Origin: Owenia fusiformis
Lineage: Eukaryota > Annelida > Polychaeta > Sabellida > Oweniidae
Reading direction: 5' to 3'
Length of the DNA stretch: 64,000 nucleotides
Assembly: GCA_903813345.2 (NCBI GenBank)
Contig: CAIIXF020000002.1
Coordinates: 11,676,150 to 11,740,149, forward strand
Shown: in pieces, positions 22,401 through 50,988 of the stretch
Position numbering within the stretch: the stretch's first letter is position 1
Layout of the letters: each line of letters opens with the position of its first letter
Made by a program: the position numbers and the translations under genes
Notes under the pieces: generated by a model
Database searches by the model: none
Seen by the model: the letters and a program-made list of their open reading frames with translations, nothing else
What the model was told of the DNA's origin: nothing

Positions 22401-24640
22401 GCTTGTACCTGAAATGAGGTCTAGACCAAAAGTAGACCTTAAGGCTTAATTTCCATAATTGAAATGTGTCTTAACGTAAGGTGTACACCAAAAGCAGAAG
22501 AGAAGTAGACCTGAAAACCAATAGTGAACCTCAAATAAGGCGTAGACCAAAAGTATACCTCAAATATAGACCTGATTTACAGATAGTTGAGGCTTAAATG
22601 AGGTCTAGACCTCAAATATAGACCTGATAAACCTGATGAGGTCATTAAATGAGGTCTACTTCTGGTCTACTTTTGGCTTAATTTAAATATTTGAAACGCG
22701 CCTGACTATGGGGATTTAACACAGAAAAAAACCAAAAGTAGACCAGAAGTACGCCTCATGAGTAGACCAAAAGTAGACCTCAAATATTGACCAATATTGC
22801 GCCTGACGATAGGCTGGGAACTTAGCCCCTTGATTTTGATTTTTATATGAATAGTGTCTTCAACAGAGCAAACGGGTAGCTTCTTATTGTATTGTATTGT
22901 ATTGTATTGTATTATATTGTATTGTATTGTATTGTATTGTATTGCTTTATTTCCCTCAGATTAAAGATGGGACGTGGGACCTACATTATTGCAGAGTGCT
23001 CCCATAAAGTAATTAAATTGTCAAATTCAAGCTCAACTTAGACAAGACTATGGCACTCATAAATTAGTTGAAGGATGGCTCAGTTGACCTCCCACAAATG
23101 GATTACATGTTATTGTAGGTAACATTAATCTGCCTTCCGAATGGAATATGAACTTACCGATATAGATAAAGCCACAGCTGCAAGTTCAAGTTTTCCCAAG
23201 TGGCCACAGAACGCAATACTCATTGGTTGAAGAGCATATTGGAACAGTGAGGCTAGACACTGAAAAATAGAATTCATCATACGATCTCACAAAAATGTTT
23301 CTTGAAATAACATGTGTCACTTGATGCATTATCTAAGGCCCTTATATCCTAATTTCACATTTCGTTGTTTTCAAATGATATTTATTTTGGTTTCTGATGG
23401 TGAAAGGAGTCATGCTACTATAATCGCATTTTAGAGATAAAACTTAACTGGACAGAGAATGAAGACTGACTGGACTACTTTAGATTTCATAGAAGACTCT
23501 TGGAAGGAGTTTACCATTCAATATCAAAATTTCTGAAGAGAAACATTGCGAATGTGATGTAGTCATGATATTTGATTTGTATAAGAGCCACATTTTACAG
23601 GATGTGAAAAGGATCTTATTGCAAATTTGAGAAATGAAACCTACTCACTTTATTGCCAATGAGCATTAAACTGAAAGATCTTTTTGTTAAACACCTATGA
23701 GTATCTCATATCATACATCAAAATCATTTATTTGAGAATATTTTTGGATACCATGATATCCTTCAAGATCTTTGTTGTTGGAATATTTTTCTTTACATTT
23801 CAGTGTAATCTTCCTCTTGCTACAGTAATATCCAATCATTAGACTATTCCCTGGTATTTCATTGTCTCTTGAATTTATCACCCAATAGGGGAACACAGAA
23901 AGGCTTTGTATAAAAAACCTCCTACCTCATACCCACCTACCCACGTACGTGGGACATGATACAGTCTTTGAAGGGTTCAATTTTAAAGATCTTAGTTTAT
24001 TGAATCTTAGTTTATGATGAATTATAGATGCATTTGTAACAACCCTTGATAGCAAGTTGCTACTACATCCCAGCTTGGTTCGATTCCCACTCGGGGCTTC
24101 AAATTTAGCACACTTTCTTTCAGTTTCTTTATCTGGCCTGTTGGACCTATGCTTGCGGTCATTAGCTATTTATATCCCTGGGGCGCCCTCGGGTCATTAC
24201 ACATTAAAACATTAAAATGCATCCATATGCCTTCTGTCTAGTCATAAAATAAAGCCGGAATTGTAGAAATATTAATAATTTGAGCTATTTTGAGATTTAA
24301 TCATCTTTAAAATTGAACCCTTCAATGACTGTATCATGTTCCACATAGGTGGGTAGGTGGGTATGAGGTAGGAGGTTTTTTATACAAAGCCTTGAAACAT
24401 GAGTTTATCACCTATGGGCACTAATTATAAGGAAGGATGAATGTGCAGATATTTCAATGCTCTACTTTCACCCTCAGCCTTATGACTAGAATCTCCTGTT
24501 TATGATTTCTCATCCTTAGCAAGCAATAACAGTGAACATTTACAAAGTTTTACACCCACCATAGGTAACCCCATCTTCAGTATCGCTTTTGCTTCATCCT
24601 TGTATATGTCTCTATCAGGGCAGGCAAAATAGGCACCCAT
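9745..24640 (-). CDS. SLC47/MATE-family multidrug and toxin extrusion transporter (16 exons)
   Basis: Predicted plasma-membrane organic cation/H+ antiporter of the SLC47A (MATE1/2) type. Coding exons, in transcription order: 24640-24560, 23259-23158, 21381-21264, 20478-20379, 19561-19519, 18820-18678, 17551-17454, 15868-15755, 15395-15328, 14464-14356, 14151-14076, 13639-13570, 13351-13219, 11285-11191, 10748-10673, 10475-9745. They total 2157 nt (718 residues), phases agree throughout and all junctions are GT-AG. Family blocks include FCGHLGKLELAAV (exon 2), QAGDTFFSQAFGSENKKQVG (exon 3), LTCLPCWALFLN (exon 4), ELTWGG/WSLEALQQW (exons 7-8) and LPIGIPLMF (exon 13). The final TM helix follows LILRRGF at about residue 629, as in animal SLC47. 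It is longer than the usual ~570 residues because of a ~170-residue cytosolic segment with NGY repeats and a ~65-residue extracellular tail with several N-x-S/T sequons. The start is the first in-frame ATG after a TGA four codons upstream; an upstream 5' exon is possible. Confidence 0.95.
10673..10748 (-). CDS. Transporter exon 15
   Basis: Acceptor TTTGTTTTAG, donor GTAACA. Encodes a charged segment (AKITAGIEDNDELNKKQPEL) between TM12 and the tail. Ends in phase 1 and joins the two leading bases of exon 16. Confidence 0.85.
11191..11285 (-). CDS. Transporter exon 14 (TM12)
   Basis: Encodes GFWWALIGGQVIQSLCFI followed by a basic stretch, equivalent to the last helix of the MATE core. Acceptor TGTATTTTAG, donor GTAAGC. 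A minisatellite starts about 13 bp upstream of its acceptor. Confidence 0.93.
11298..12110. repeat. ~27/31-bp minisatellite abutting transporter exon 14
   Basis: Two unit types are mixed: GATAAAGGTAGACTACCATA followed by ACCATGT (27 bp) or by ACTCTGCTAAC (31 bp). Over 25 units lie in intron 13, ending about 13 bp from the acceptor of exon 14. The open frame on the minus strand is a repeat artefact. Confidence 0.92.
12130..13265 (-). repeat. 76-bp tandem array duplicating the exon 13 / intron 13 donor junction
   Basis: Fifteen copies with an exact 76-bp spacing (the donor complement TCACCTGAGG or a variant starts at 12151 + 76n, last 13215). Read on the minus strand, each unit is 43 bp of exon 13 3' end (ATTGGCATTCCTTTG to GACCTCAG) plus 33 bp of intron starting gtgagtgtttg. 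Every copy keeps a GT donor. The copy next to the intact exon (donor at 13218-13217) completes the coding frame. Reading into the next unit meets TGA after nine intronic codons. Unit variants alternate in a four-unit, 304-bp higher order. Confidence 0.96.
13219..13351 (-). CDS. Transporter exon 13 (TM11)
   Basis: Acceptor TATTTTTGTAG, donor GTGAGTG. Encodes ATGHGIIKGMGEQKFG, then a helix ending LPIGIPLMFLTELKTS. It is homologous to the SLC47 block containing GNQKVGA and GLPIGIALMF. Its 3' 43 bp and donor are the source of the downstream 76-bp array. Confidence 0.95.
13570..13639 (-). CDS. Transporter exon 12
   Basis: Acceptor CTCTATTTCCAG, donor GTAAGC. Encodes DVLELAKSQLPILSLFVLLE plus SIT. 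The glutamate in LLES aligns with the conserved TM10 glutamate of animal MATEs (human MATE1 Glu389, from memory). Confidence 0.93.
13700..13925. repeat. Dispersed repeat copy shared with 7360-7590
   Basis: TATCTACAACTATTTTTGATG and the following ~180 bp match 7388-7590 with moderate divergence. It lies in intron 11 of the transporter and has no coding potential of its own. Confidence 0.6.
14076..14151 (-). CDS. Transporter exon 11
   Basis: Acceptor CATTTGTAG, donor GTATTT. Encodes ISGIVLAALILGLRGQLPYI then FTND, a transmembrane helix followed by the family's YIFT-D turn. Confidence 0.93.
14356..14464 (-). CDS. Transporter exon 10
   Basis: Acceptor TTTCATTTAG, donor GTAATT. Encodes GFMGYQITASARCGAFLGAN then DPLRARITC, matching the SLC47 block GFSVAASVRVGNALGAGD. 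Confidence 0.95.
15328..15395 (-). CDS. Transporter exon 9
   Basis: Acceptor TATTATAG, donor GTTAGT. Encodes TLSPLYLDSWSICFQIEGFA plus FM. It aligns without gaps to the SLC47 TM8 region, although Gln replaces the glutamate found in human MATE1 at position 300 (from memory). Confidence 0.88.
15485..15546 (-). pseudogene. Decayed tandem copy of transporter exon 9
   Basis: A ~150-bp tandem duplication covers exon 9 and flanking intron (about 15344-15475 versus 15493-15620). The upstream copy keeps the exon core (CCCCTTATATCTGGACAG), but the acceptor position is shifted by the local sequence change and the GTTAGT donor is lost. A CAG that remains would enter the wrong frame. Confidence 0.8.
15755..15868 (-). 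CDS. Transporter exon 8
   Basis: Acceptor GTCAATTACAG, donor GTTTGT. Encodes WSLEALQQWGAFMKVALPTM then LLVLLWWASSEIGTILA. The second glutamate of the human TM7 pair (Glu278) is conserved as residue 260. The first (Glu273) aligns with Trp255. Confidence 0.95.
16123..16331. mobile_element. MITE with CTGTATAAGTGGTA termini
   Basis: TA-flanked ~205-bp element with termini CTGTATAAGTGGT and ACCACTTATACAG and an AT-rich interior (repeated TTTTCCTAAT / ATTAGGAAA). It lies in intron 7 of the transporter and has no reading frame. A short hairpin cluster follows at 16484-16580: three copies of AAACCATCGAATATCACTTT and one inverted copy. Confidence 0.75.
16810..17545 (-). repeat. 89-bp tandem array duplicating the exon 7 / intron 7 donor junction
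   Basis: Eight copies, with the donor complement AACACTTACC at 16821, 16911, 17000, 17089, 17178, 17267, 17356 and 17445 (89 bp apart, the outermost 90). On the minus strand a unit is the last 73 bp of exon 7 plus 16 bp of intron (gtaagtgttgatgttg). Every copy keeps the GTAAGT donor. Only the copy joined to the exon's 5' part has an acceptor. Reading through the first donor gives Lys-Cys-stop. Confidence 0.96.
17454..17551 (-). CDS. Transporter exon 7
   Basis: Acceptor ATGTTTATAG, proximal donor GTAAGT. Encodes GSSLALMLTMIFRPLLYLLY then IKISGLHEVTWG, matching the SLC47 block that ends ATWGG. I chose the proximal donor because it keeps phase with exon 8; the distal copies do not. Confidence 0.92.
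17830..18605. mobile_element. Foldback element in transporter intron 6
   Basis: The left arm (about 17830-18060) and the inverted right arm (about 18375-18605) share CTCAAAAAATGTA and then ATATCAACAGCA..GATAAACCAA-like sequence. Translations of the two arms look alike only because the arms are homologous. The right end TTTTTTGAGACACCC resembles mariner-type termini. Confidence 0.7.
18678..18820 (-). CDS. Transporter exon 6
   Basis: Acceptor ATGTTATTTCAG, donor GTGAGT. Encodes GNYIFFVIRGYVIMQRVVYP, then VVFMNFLCC and a second helix ending CEWGI. It follows exon 5's IPGLL and aligns with the SLC47 TM4-TM5 region. Five extra copies of its first 42 bp with the acceptor lie directly upstream. Confidence 0.93.
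18779..19085 (-). repeat. 51-bp tandem array duplicating the intron 5 / exon 6 acceptor junction
   Basis: Six copies (TATAGTTGCC at 18811, 18862, 18913, 18964, 19016, 19067). On the minus strand each unit is 9 bp of intron end (ttatttcag) plus 42 bp of exon 6. Units are 51 bp, a multiple of three, except one 52-bp unit. Read through, each encodes GNYIFFVVHGYVIMLFQ with no stop. The upstream copies also carry GTG followed by GTACAT, a possible donor defining a 21-nt microexon; the true exon has GTGATACG there. Confidence 0.96.
19519..19561 (-). CDS. Transporter exon 5 (43 nt)
   Basis: Acceptor TATGTTTAG, donor GTAAGT. Encodes ISGRYMLIYIPGLL, matching the SLC47 block with TIFIPALP. A very short exon supported by phase on both sides. 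Confidence 0.9.
20379..20478 (-). CDS. Transporter exon 4
   Basis: Acceptor GTTTTTCAG, donor GTAATT. Encodes LLITGLTCLPCWALFLNAET then VLVAIGQDPAVA, closely matching FPCWALFLN...RQDPDVSR of SLC47A. Confidence 0.95.
20487..20955. repeat. Degenerate ~60-bp tandem repeat abutting transporter exon 4
   Basis: Seven or more irregular copies of CATTACATACAATGTTAACA followed by TAAGAAATGCATATTAAAGGGACA. The array begins about 8 bp upstream of the exon 4 acceptor and lies wholly within intron 3. Confidence 0.85.
21264..21381 (-). CDS. Transporter exon 3
   Basis: Acceptor GTGTTTTAG, donor GTATGC. Encodes LIYIFGFAIGGGISQAGDTF then FSQAFGSENKKQVGIYLQR. I chose the GTATGC donor over a GTAGGC 18 bp further on because it gives exactly the family spacing between LQR and the PCWALFLN block. 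Confidence 0.93.
21487..22818. mobile_element. Element with inverted ends and internal GTAGACCAAAAG repeats
   Basis: CCCAGCCTATCATCAGG at the left is inverted as CCTGACGATAGGCTGGG at the right. The interior is a degenerate tandem of AGGCGTAGACCAAAAGT and GACCTCAAAT-like units, with an AT-rich core. It fills most of transporter intron 2. No transposase frame is seen. Confidence 0.7.
22886..22943. repeat. (ATTGT)n tract, probable 3' tail of a minus-strand retroposon
   Basis: A near-perfect ATTGT pentanucleotide run is followed by GCTTTATTTCCCTCAG. Read on the minus strand this is CTGAGGGAAATAAAGCAATACAATACAAT-type sequence (a body ending in AATAAAG plus a pentamer tail), the usual form of a LINE/SINE 3' end. 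The body upstream of the tail is too short to classify. Confidence 0.65.
23158..23259 (-). CDS. Transporter exon 2
   Basis: Acceptor CTATTTTTCAG, donor GTAAGT. Encodes CLASLFQYALQPMSIAFCGH then LGKLELAAVALSIS. FCGHLGKLEL is identical to the vertebrate SLC47A block. Confidence 0.96.
23902..24391. mobile_element. Terminal-inverted-repeat element (TTTGTATAAAAAA family), interrupted by a SINE
   Basis: The ends are GGCTTTGTATAAAAAACC and GGTTTTTTATACAAAGCC. The inverted repeats extend about 100 bp through CTCCTACCTCATACCCACC and ACAGTCTTTGAAGGGTTC. It is the same family as 5661-6478 and as blocks inside the 1-5660 array. It lies in transporter intron 1. Confidence 0.85.
24033..24216 (+). mobile_element. 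tRNA-derived SINE
   Basis: Contains a perfect Pol III B box, GGTTCGATTCCC, in a tRNA-like context (CCAGCTTGGTTCGATTCCCA), followed by a unique body and a short ACATTAAAA-type tail. It is flanked by ATGCAT at 24027-24032 and 24217-24222, a likely 6-bp target duplication. The related element at 5661 continues uninterrupted at the matching point. Confidence 0.75.
24560..24640 (-). CDS. Transporter exon 1 (start)
   Basis: Starts ATGGGTGCC; donor GTGGGT. Encodes MGAYFACPDRDIYKDEAKAI then LKMGLPM. An in-frame TGA lies four codons upstream. The AILKMGLP segment corresponds to the N-terminal amphipathic lead into TM1 of SLC47 proteins. Confidence 0.82.
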
Positions 24641-25597
24641 CGTGATTTGTCATTAATGATAATGAATTTTTGTTTTAGGGACCTTTGTATAAGGATAAGA
24701 TATCTAAAAAAAGAAAGGAAATGAAAACAGTTTGTACACATGTTCAATGCCACATGAATAAGGTGAAGTGGTCTTGTAATAAATGAGACAACTAATAAAA
24801 ACAGTGGCACCTAATCTAATATTGACTTCCAACTAAGTGTCCTCAGAATCTGAGATCTTAAACAAATATATCTGGTATTAATAGGTGGAACAGCAGCCTA
24901 TAAATTAATAGTGATTGATAAGGACAAAGCAATATAGTACTTGTCGCTCATCTGAATACATCTCAGGTCTATTTATTAGAATGATAAAATAAATGAAATT
25001 AAGTAAAAACAAGCTATCCCTACCTAAGATATTATCATAAAAATAATTAACTTAATTAATTAACTAAAAATACAAGTAAGTCATCAAAAGAAGGAGAATT
25101 ACAAAATGACAATATGAAATATCTTTGAAACAAATATTCAAAATTAAATATTTAAGAGAATTGAGTACTCAATTCATATTTTAGAGATAATACAGGAGAT
25201 ATTATTTAATGAGGACAATATTTAGCCTGATAAGGTTAACTGATATGATTCAACTTGACATCTTTCAAAGTTGTTTGTACATTTATACATACAAAGAAAT
25301 ACATGTTCTTGATAAAACCTTTAATCAAATCATTTGTACTGAAAGACTACTCTCAAAGAGTGAGCCACAGAATTTGGGCATGCTTTCCTTTAAGCAATTT
25401 TAAGGCAATAAAATGTAATAAATGTTCTTAGGTTTTGAATTTTATGACTTCTTTATTCTCGCAATCAAGAACATTTTGAAATCAGAACACCAAGATTTCT
25501 TCCATGATGACTTATTCCAAAAATGTTCAAAATAAATTTTAAGTTCAGGTTTCCTATTAGAAAAACAACCAGAACAACGGCAACGCCAAAGCGTAGC

Positions 25598-26789
25598 GAA
25601 TCCCATCGAACAGCCATGGATGGCGTTTTTACAAACAAAGTATATAGCAAAAATAGCAGCCGTTTTTCAAAATGGCCGCCTTCTACCAAAAGTGTCATTA
25701 GATCATGTGCCATGCTTATAGTATTCACATACCAAATATGAACGAAATTGCTCCACTACTTTTCAAGTTATAGTGAAATACGTTAAAATGGCGGCCATTT
25801 TTCAAAATGGCCACCTTCTACCAAAAGTGTCATAGGACAGTGTGCCATGCTTACAGTATTCACATACCAAATATGAACAAAATCGCTTCACTACTTTTCG
25901 AGTTATAGTAAAATACATTAAAATGGCGGCCATTTTTCAAAAATTTTTTCAAAATGGCCGCCTTCTACCAAAAGTGTCATAGGACAGTGTGTCATGCTTA
26001 TAATATTCACATACCAAAAATGAACAAAATCGCTCCACGACTTTTCGAGTTATAGTAAAATACATTAAAATGGAGGCCATTTTTCAAAATGGCGACCATT
26101 TTTCAAAATGGCCGCCTTCTACCAAAAGTGTCTTTAGACAGTGTGCAATGTTTATAGTATTCACATACCAAATATGAACAAAATCGCTTCACTGCTTTTC
26201 GATTTATAGTAAAATACGTTAAAATGGCGGCCATTTTTCAAAAAAAATTTCAAAATGGTCGCCTTCTACCAAAAGTGTCATAGGACAGTGTGTCATGCTT
26301 ATAGTATTCACATACCAAATATGAACAAAATCGCTCCACTACTTTTCGAGTTATAGTGAAATATGTTAAAAATAGCGAGTAAAGGCCGCCATTTCTCAAG
26401 ATGGCTGCCATGTGCTTCTTTAATATCTACATTTCTAGCTTTATTAATGTCCTATATAATTTTTTTACATCTAAAACATATTGCTATTACAGTTTTACAT
26501 ATTGCACCTAAATTACTGTAAATTCGGCACTAAAATGGCCGCCATTTTGAAATGAGCGGCCATTTTGGAAATCGGCTTTCAAGCAGAACTTCTTCCCCCA
26601 TAGGGGATATGTGTACAAAATATGAACAAAATCGGACCAACGGTATTTGAGTTATTGCCCGGACGGACGGACGTACGTACGGACGGACGGACGGACGGAC
26701 GGACGGACGGACGGACGGACGGACGGACGGACGGACGGACGGACGGAGGCGTTCCCTATATCCATCCGAACTTCGTTCGATGGGATAAT
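25598..26789. mobile_element. Element with ~150-bp internal repeats and a (GGAC)n tract
   Basis: Five copies of a 135-150-bp unit (AAAATGGCCGCCTTCTACC, then AAAAGTGTCATAGGACAGTG, then TATGAACAAAATCGCTCCAC) are followed by a long GGAC tract at about 26660-26748. The left CGAATCCCATCGAAC and right GTTCGATGGGATAATC are inverted. The architecture (internal tandem repeats, then (GGAC)n near one end) parallels 361-1342. Ser-Val-Arg-Pro frames across the tract are artefacts. Confidence 0.75.
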
Positions 26790-28111
26790 CATCCAAGAAA
26801 TATTCACTTCTGAGTAATATTTTGTAATCCGATGTTATACAGTAGTTATATTTTCTACCTAATATCTAAATATTAAAACTGCTAATAACCTTTAAGGCAA
26901 TGAAATATATTATATCAATTTATATTTAAAATTAAAATCAGATGTAGAGAGCTTTTCAAATAACAATCATGATGTTTAAATATTACATATAAATATCACA
27001 CTTACCATTCATTGCTATTATGCCAGTTTTCTTGAAATCCAAAATTCTTACTAAAAAAGTATTGCACGTACCACAGTACATTAGAAATTGGCATGTATAT
27101 GTTCATTTTTCTATTTGTTTGTTTGTCTTTTGTGATATAATAATTCTGATGGCAAATATAATATTAATATTGCTTGGGTAATTGTCAATGTTACTTATTT
27201 GTTTCCCCACTCTATCTTTGATTCTAGTTTTCACATAACAATAAAAATTATATTACTTACCATGCAGATATCTTGTTCTATTATATTGACTCCAACAAAG
27301 AACTCTTTCATTTATCTAGAAATTTAGCTACAATGTTCAACTTGTCAAATCAGAGCAGATTCTTGAGTTTAATTCAGGATAGAACTAGTTTTTCTCAAAT
27401 GCTTCATATAACATGTACATTGCAAATATTGAAGGATTTGGGGGTGTGTTCACATCCAGACAGTTGTGTTTTAAAGCTGGCCAATCTCATCATGGTTTAA
27501 CCCACTCCCCCATAATGGTTTGTGAAATTTGAGTTGCTGTTCATTTCTCAGAGCCGAAAATCAGTATTTCACACTAACAAAATCATAATTTATCCATCTT
27601 CAATTGTTTGCATATGGACAGTATCCCCAGTTATTATTTGCTTATGTCACTCAACCAGACTCAACAAGCATTATATGTAAGTACATGTATTCTCACTTTA
27701 GAAATCATTTAACATGTCATTCTTTGCCATTTAACAGATCTATAATATACATGTTGAGTTTTACAAATCGTGATTTCATGAGAAATCGAAATAATTATAA
27801 TGGAATGGAAAAAATTCTTTATCCAATATAAAGAAAAATGAAACTCATGCAACTCTGATAAGAAATAAGGTAAGAATATAAAAGTACAGATATGGACCAC
27901 AATTAACCACAATTATTATCTAACTTCATGATTCTTACTCTGTGATTGGATAATACAGGTCACATGGCAAAAAACTGGGACATTTACTTGTGATGCTTTC
28001 TATATACTAAAAGCTCATATTGAAAAGAGAATACCATCATAAAAATATCATAATAATAAATATCTCTCATCCAGTGTGAGCCCTCTCCCATGTGAGCCCT
28101 CTACAGAAGTA

Positions 28112-28413
28112 TACAGTGTGTCTCAAAAAAGGAAACCGAGATTAAATTGCTAATTTCTCAAAGATGAATAATGTTAGGGAAAATTTGCAGGTACCATCAT
28201 TTGCATCATTATGTCCTCTTTCATATGATACCAAGATGTTCTATTTTCCTCCACAGATGACTGAGCAATGGGGGATTTAAGTGACCATGTCAGAAATGGG
28301 TTTGTCCCACTTTCAGCCAAGTCAATTTCACCATCATAACATAGTGATAAGTAACAACAAACATCTGGATATTACTCATTCATTCCCGGTTTCCTTTTTT
28401 GAGACACCATGTA
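28112..28413. mobile_element. Tc1/mariner-type MITE
   Basis: ~300-bp TA-flanked element. The ends CAGTGTGTCTCAAAAAAGG and CCTTTTTTGAGACACCATG are inverted, continuing inward as AAACCG/CGGTTT. Termini of this form are typical of mariner-derived elements. No reading frame. Confidence 0.85.
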
Positions 28414-29869
28414 TTATGTATTTTGGAGATGCATAGCTATTCCCCTCTATAAAGTGAAATATTTGTATGTCACAATGGCCTGATAAATTGATGAATAAGC
28501 AGTCCATTCTATCTTATCTAGCAAGATTCTTGATCTACCCAGTACTGACATGAGATTTTGCAGTACATGTATGTATGTCTTGACATTGAACAGACAAAAC
28601 TTAGATCTCTGTCTTTGATTTGACATTAAAAATAACATCCTTGTAAAGTATGTCCTTGTGAGATTACAAGTCTTAACATAAAAATTATTGTTATTATATT
28701 CTGTGTAAAACATGAAGATTATTGAAAATGACATTCAGTTTCATTGTACACAAGAACAATTTTAAATAACACTATAAAATCATTGTATTATCAAGAGATA
28801 GATATTTGGAAAAGAATATGACGTGTTAAGACTATACTTTCACGATGTTTCATTGAAAGTTATTTTAAGTGTCAAGCACTGTAAAACAAAACTGGTGCAA
28901 TCTGGTGTAAACTGGTGTAAACTTGTTCATCTAATATTAATGTTCTGAAATGATAACAATAAAAACGACATATCTTAAGATAATGGCCTTCCAATAATTT
29001 AGATATTTCACACAAAATCTCTCTAAAATTTGAATGAACTGCCTAATATTCTGCTATTCTTACAATGTAGAATATAAGTTGCATATCTGTTTTAATCAAA
29101 ATTATTTCAGAACTTATTGCACCTCAATTTCTTTCTCTAAATAGTAGTAAATACCATTCCAAAATAATCTCCTCTGTAACATCATTTTTATAGGTAAAGA
29201 AAATTCTAAGTACAAGTTGGTAATCATTTTGCACCTAAAGAAAATAGTCTCAATGACGTATGACCTGTTTGCCATCACTTCTAATATTAATACATGGACT
29301 ATGGAATAATAACTGACAACTGAACAACTTATTTATCAAAATGCTGCAAGTCTTTCACAGAAAGAATTTATTCACAGAAATTACAAATATATATCATTAG
29401 AGAAAAATCTTAAGCTTGAATACTTAGTAACTTCTTTGTTGCGACACAAAAAACGTCCAAAATGTGTGTCTATAAAAATTTTGTGAGGCCATGCTATGAT
29501 GCATCAACAGACAAGGGTTGACCCAATAGTTCTTCAGCATTTGCTCTAATATCACAAACTTTTTGATCAACCCATGTACTGTATAGATGACTGACTCCAC
29601 TGTACTGTTTTACTGTCTCTCAACGGAGATACATCTTCAAAAGATATATCCGTTGATATATTAGTACATTTTCCTTTCAGGTCACATGATATACAATTGT
29701 CAATATATGGTCATGAAATAATCAAAGTACAACTGCACTATTTTGTAAATGAAATTCAATAAATAACAATGTTTGGCAACATCAGTTCATGCTGACATCA
29801 GTCCATGACATCACTAAAAATTAATAATGACATCATTATACGTTTAATGATGAAATCATAACATAGGAG

Positions 29870-49029
<19,160 letters not shown>

Positions 49030-49373
49030 CTTTGATGCAGCATAACACCACTTTAACACAACCTGTTATGAAAAACATAGAAAAATGTCAATTTCTTAAT
49101 GGCATAAGAGTGAAAAAGAGTGGAAGGTTTCCTATTCAAAAATAGATATTTCTGTTTTTTCCTCAATTTTGAAATTCCATGATTTATCCATCTTTGACTT
49201 CTACATCAATAATAATTGAAAGGAAACTACTTGGTTGGCACATGTACCCCTAAGAAGTCCCTTTGTTTAAATTATAATACCCTGGAACGACTGTCAGGCT
49301 ACCTTGTTACCAATCCCGTCTGGCCCAGTCATCTACTCTCTGATTCACAAGGCAGAGTTTTCCATTTTACTAT

Positions 49374-50692
49374 TGCAGTACTGTCAACCCCCAAAGATTT
49401 ACTCTCGGGACAGATTTTTTAGACCCAGTGCCCTAAATTTGCGGGATTTTGCGGGATCCACCTAATCCTAAATTTGCGGGATTTCACAGGACATTTAAGA
49501 GATTGCGTTAATAGGCCAAATTTTGAACAAAATTCGCGGGTTTTTGCTGGACCATTCGAGGGACAAACACGCTAATTGCGGGACAGTTAACAGAGTAACC
49601 ACCAAAGACTTCATAGAGGAACAGATTTTTGAGACAAAGTGCCCTAAGCTTGTGGGATTTCGTGGGACATCCACCTAAATTTGCGGGATGTTGGGGGACA
49701 TACAAGGGATTTACGTGATTGGGACTTAATATAAAAGTACTCAAATCAAACTTTCAGAAACACATATTAATCAAATATAATGCACTTAACTTAAATAAAC
49801 GTCAATACAATTTCACACAGTACATGTACATATAGAAATATTGTTAAACTTAATTGTAATTTATCCAAAACAAAACCATGCTTCAGGTGTGAGTACCATA
49901 ATCCAAGATGAAATTCAAAAATTCTGAACAATACTTTGGAGTAACGGCGTTCGTGACCAACAATGAAACGCTTACCACCATAGTGTTATATATTAAAATG
50001 TACCTATCCATTAATACTTAGATCTAATAGGGATTTGATTCATCTGCATAAAATTATAGGGAGTCAGAAAAGTGTAGTAGAAAGGCCAACGTTGGAACTA
50101 TTTGTTGGAACTAATGAAAGTTGAACTCTTCCTCTTTATTTTGATACCAAATAACGGCATACTTACTAGGTACTTACTTGAGAAGCCAACTATGGTGTTA
50201 TTTGGATCAAAATCACAGTTTTTAAATGCTTTTTATATGGTGCTTTCCCGATGCTTTTTACATTGTATATAATATATGCTTTTGATAAGCAGTTTTTTAT
50301 ATGGGGGTCATAGCTTTTGGCGGATGGATAGGGAACCTCACCACTTTCACTAGATTATCAACTTTTGTGTAGGGCACTGAACGAAAAACGTTCAGTAATT
50401 CCTCCAAAAGTAGTCTTCGATGAGCTGATATATGCACTGGGAGTTTGGCAGCAATTCTCAAATTAGGTAAACTTTACTCCTCAAAAGTGCAAAAAACTTA
50501 ACTTCTTACATATATCACAAGATAATCACAATATAGCCTAGGGGATTGCAACAATTTTGGCAATTCGCGGAGGTCAAAGCGGACATTTGCGGGACTTCGC
50601 AGGACATTGTGGGACCCACGAATTAGCCTAGATTTGATCAAATTCACGGGATAATCCCAGCATTCGCGGGACACTTGACAGCTCTGCTATTG
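49374..50692. mobile_element. Element with GCGGGA-rich ends in ABHD18 5' intron
   Basis: The left ATTGCAGTACTGTCAA and right TTGACAGCTCTGCTATTG are inverted. Both subterminal zones (49435-49740, 50540-50670) iterate TTCGCGGGA / TTTGCGGGAC units. The middle is AT-rich without an open frame of note. Confidence 0.65.
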
Positions 50693-50988
50693 TCTTTGGA
50701 AAGCATACATGTAGCTACACTTGTAGCCTATGCATCCGGAAGCTGGTTGGAGGAATTATATGATTATTATAGAGACGCAAGTCTGCTATAGCCAGTGGAT
50801 ATATCTTATATTGTGCAGACCCCTCCCTGTTCTCTTAGACCTATTCCCTCATTGAACGCCGGTGCAAAAGTCAAAGTGAGTCCGTGATAAAATTATGTTG
50901 TTGACAGATCCCTCGTACAGTGCTGCGTCTAGATGCATAATGAACAAACGATAAAGTGTTTGGTAATAACATAATAATAAATACATAC

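Larger units (their letters stand above)
24641..29869. other. Intergenic interval between transporter 5' end and ABHD18 3' end
   Basis: AT-rich, with no exon I can support. It contains the (GGAC)n element at 25598-26789 and the MITE at 28112-28413; the rest shows nothing recognisable. It should contain the transporter promoter, but no clear core motif stands out. A minus-strand AATAAA at 29372-29367 could be the ABHD18 polyadenylation signal, about 500 bp past the stop. Confidence 0.5.

Noticed and set aside
26530-26813. Open frames giving SVRPSVRP and DGRTDGRT repeats on both strands
   Set aside because: They are translations of the (GGAC)n tract in a transposon, with no start context or splice support.
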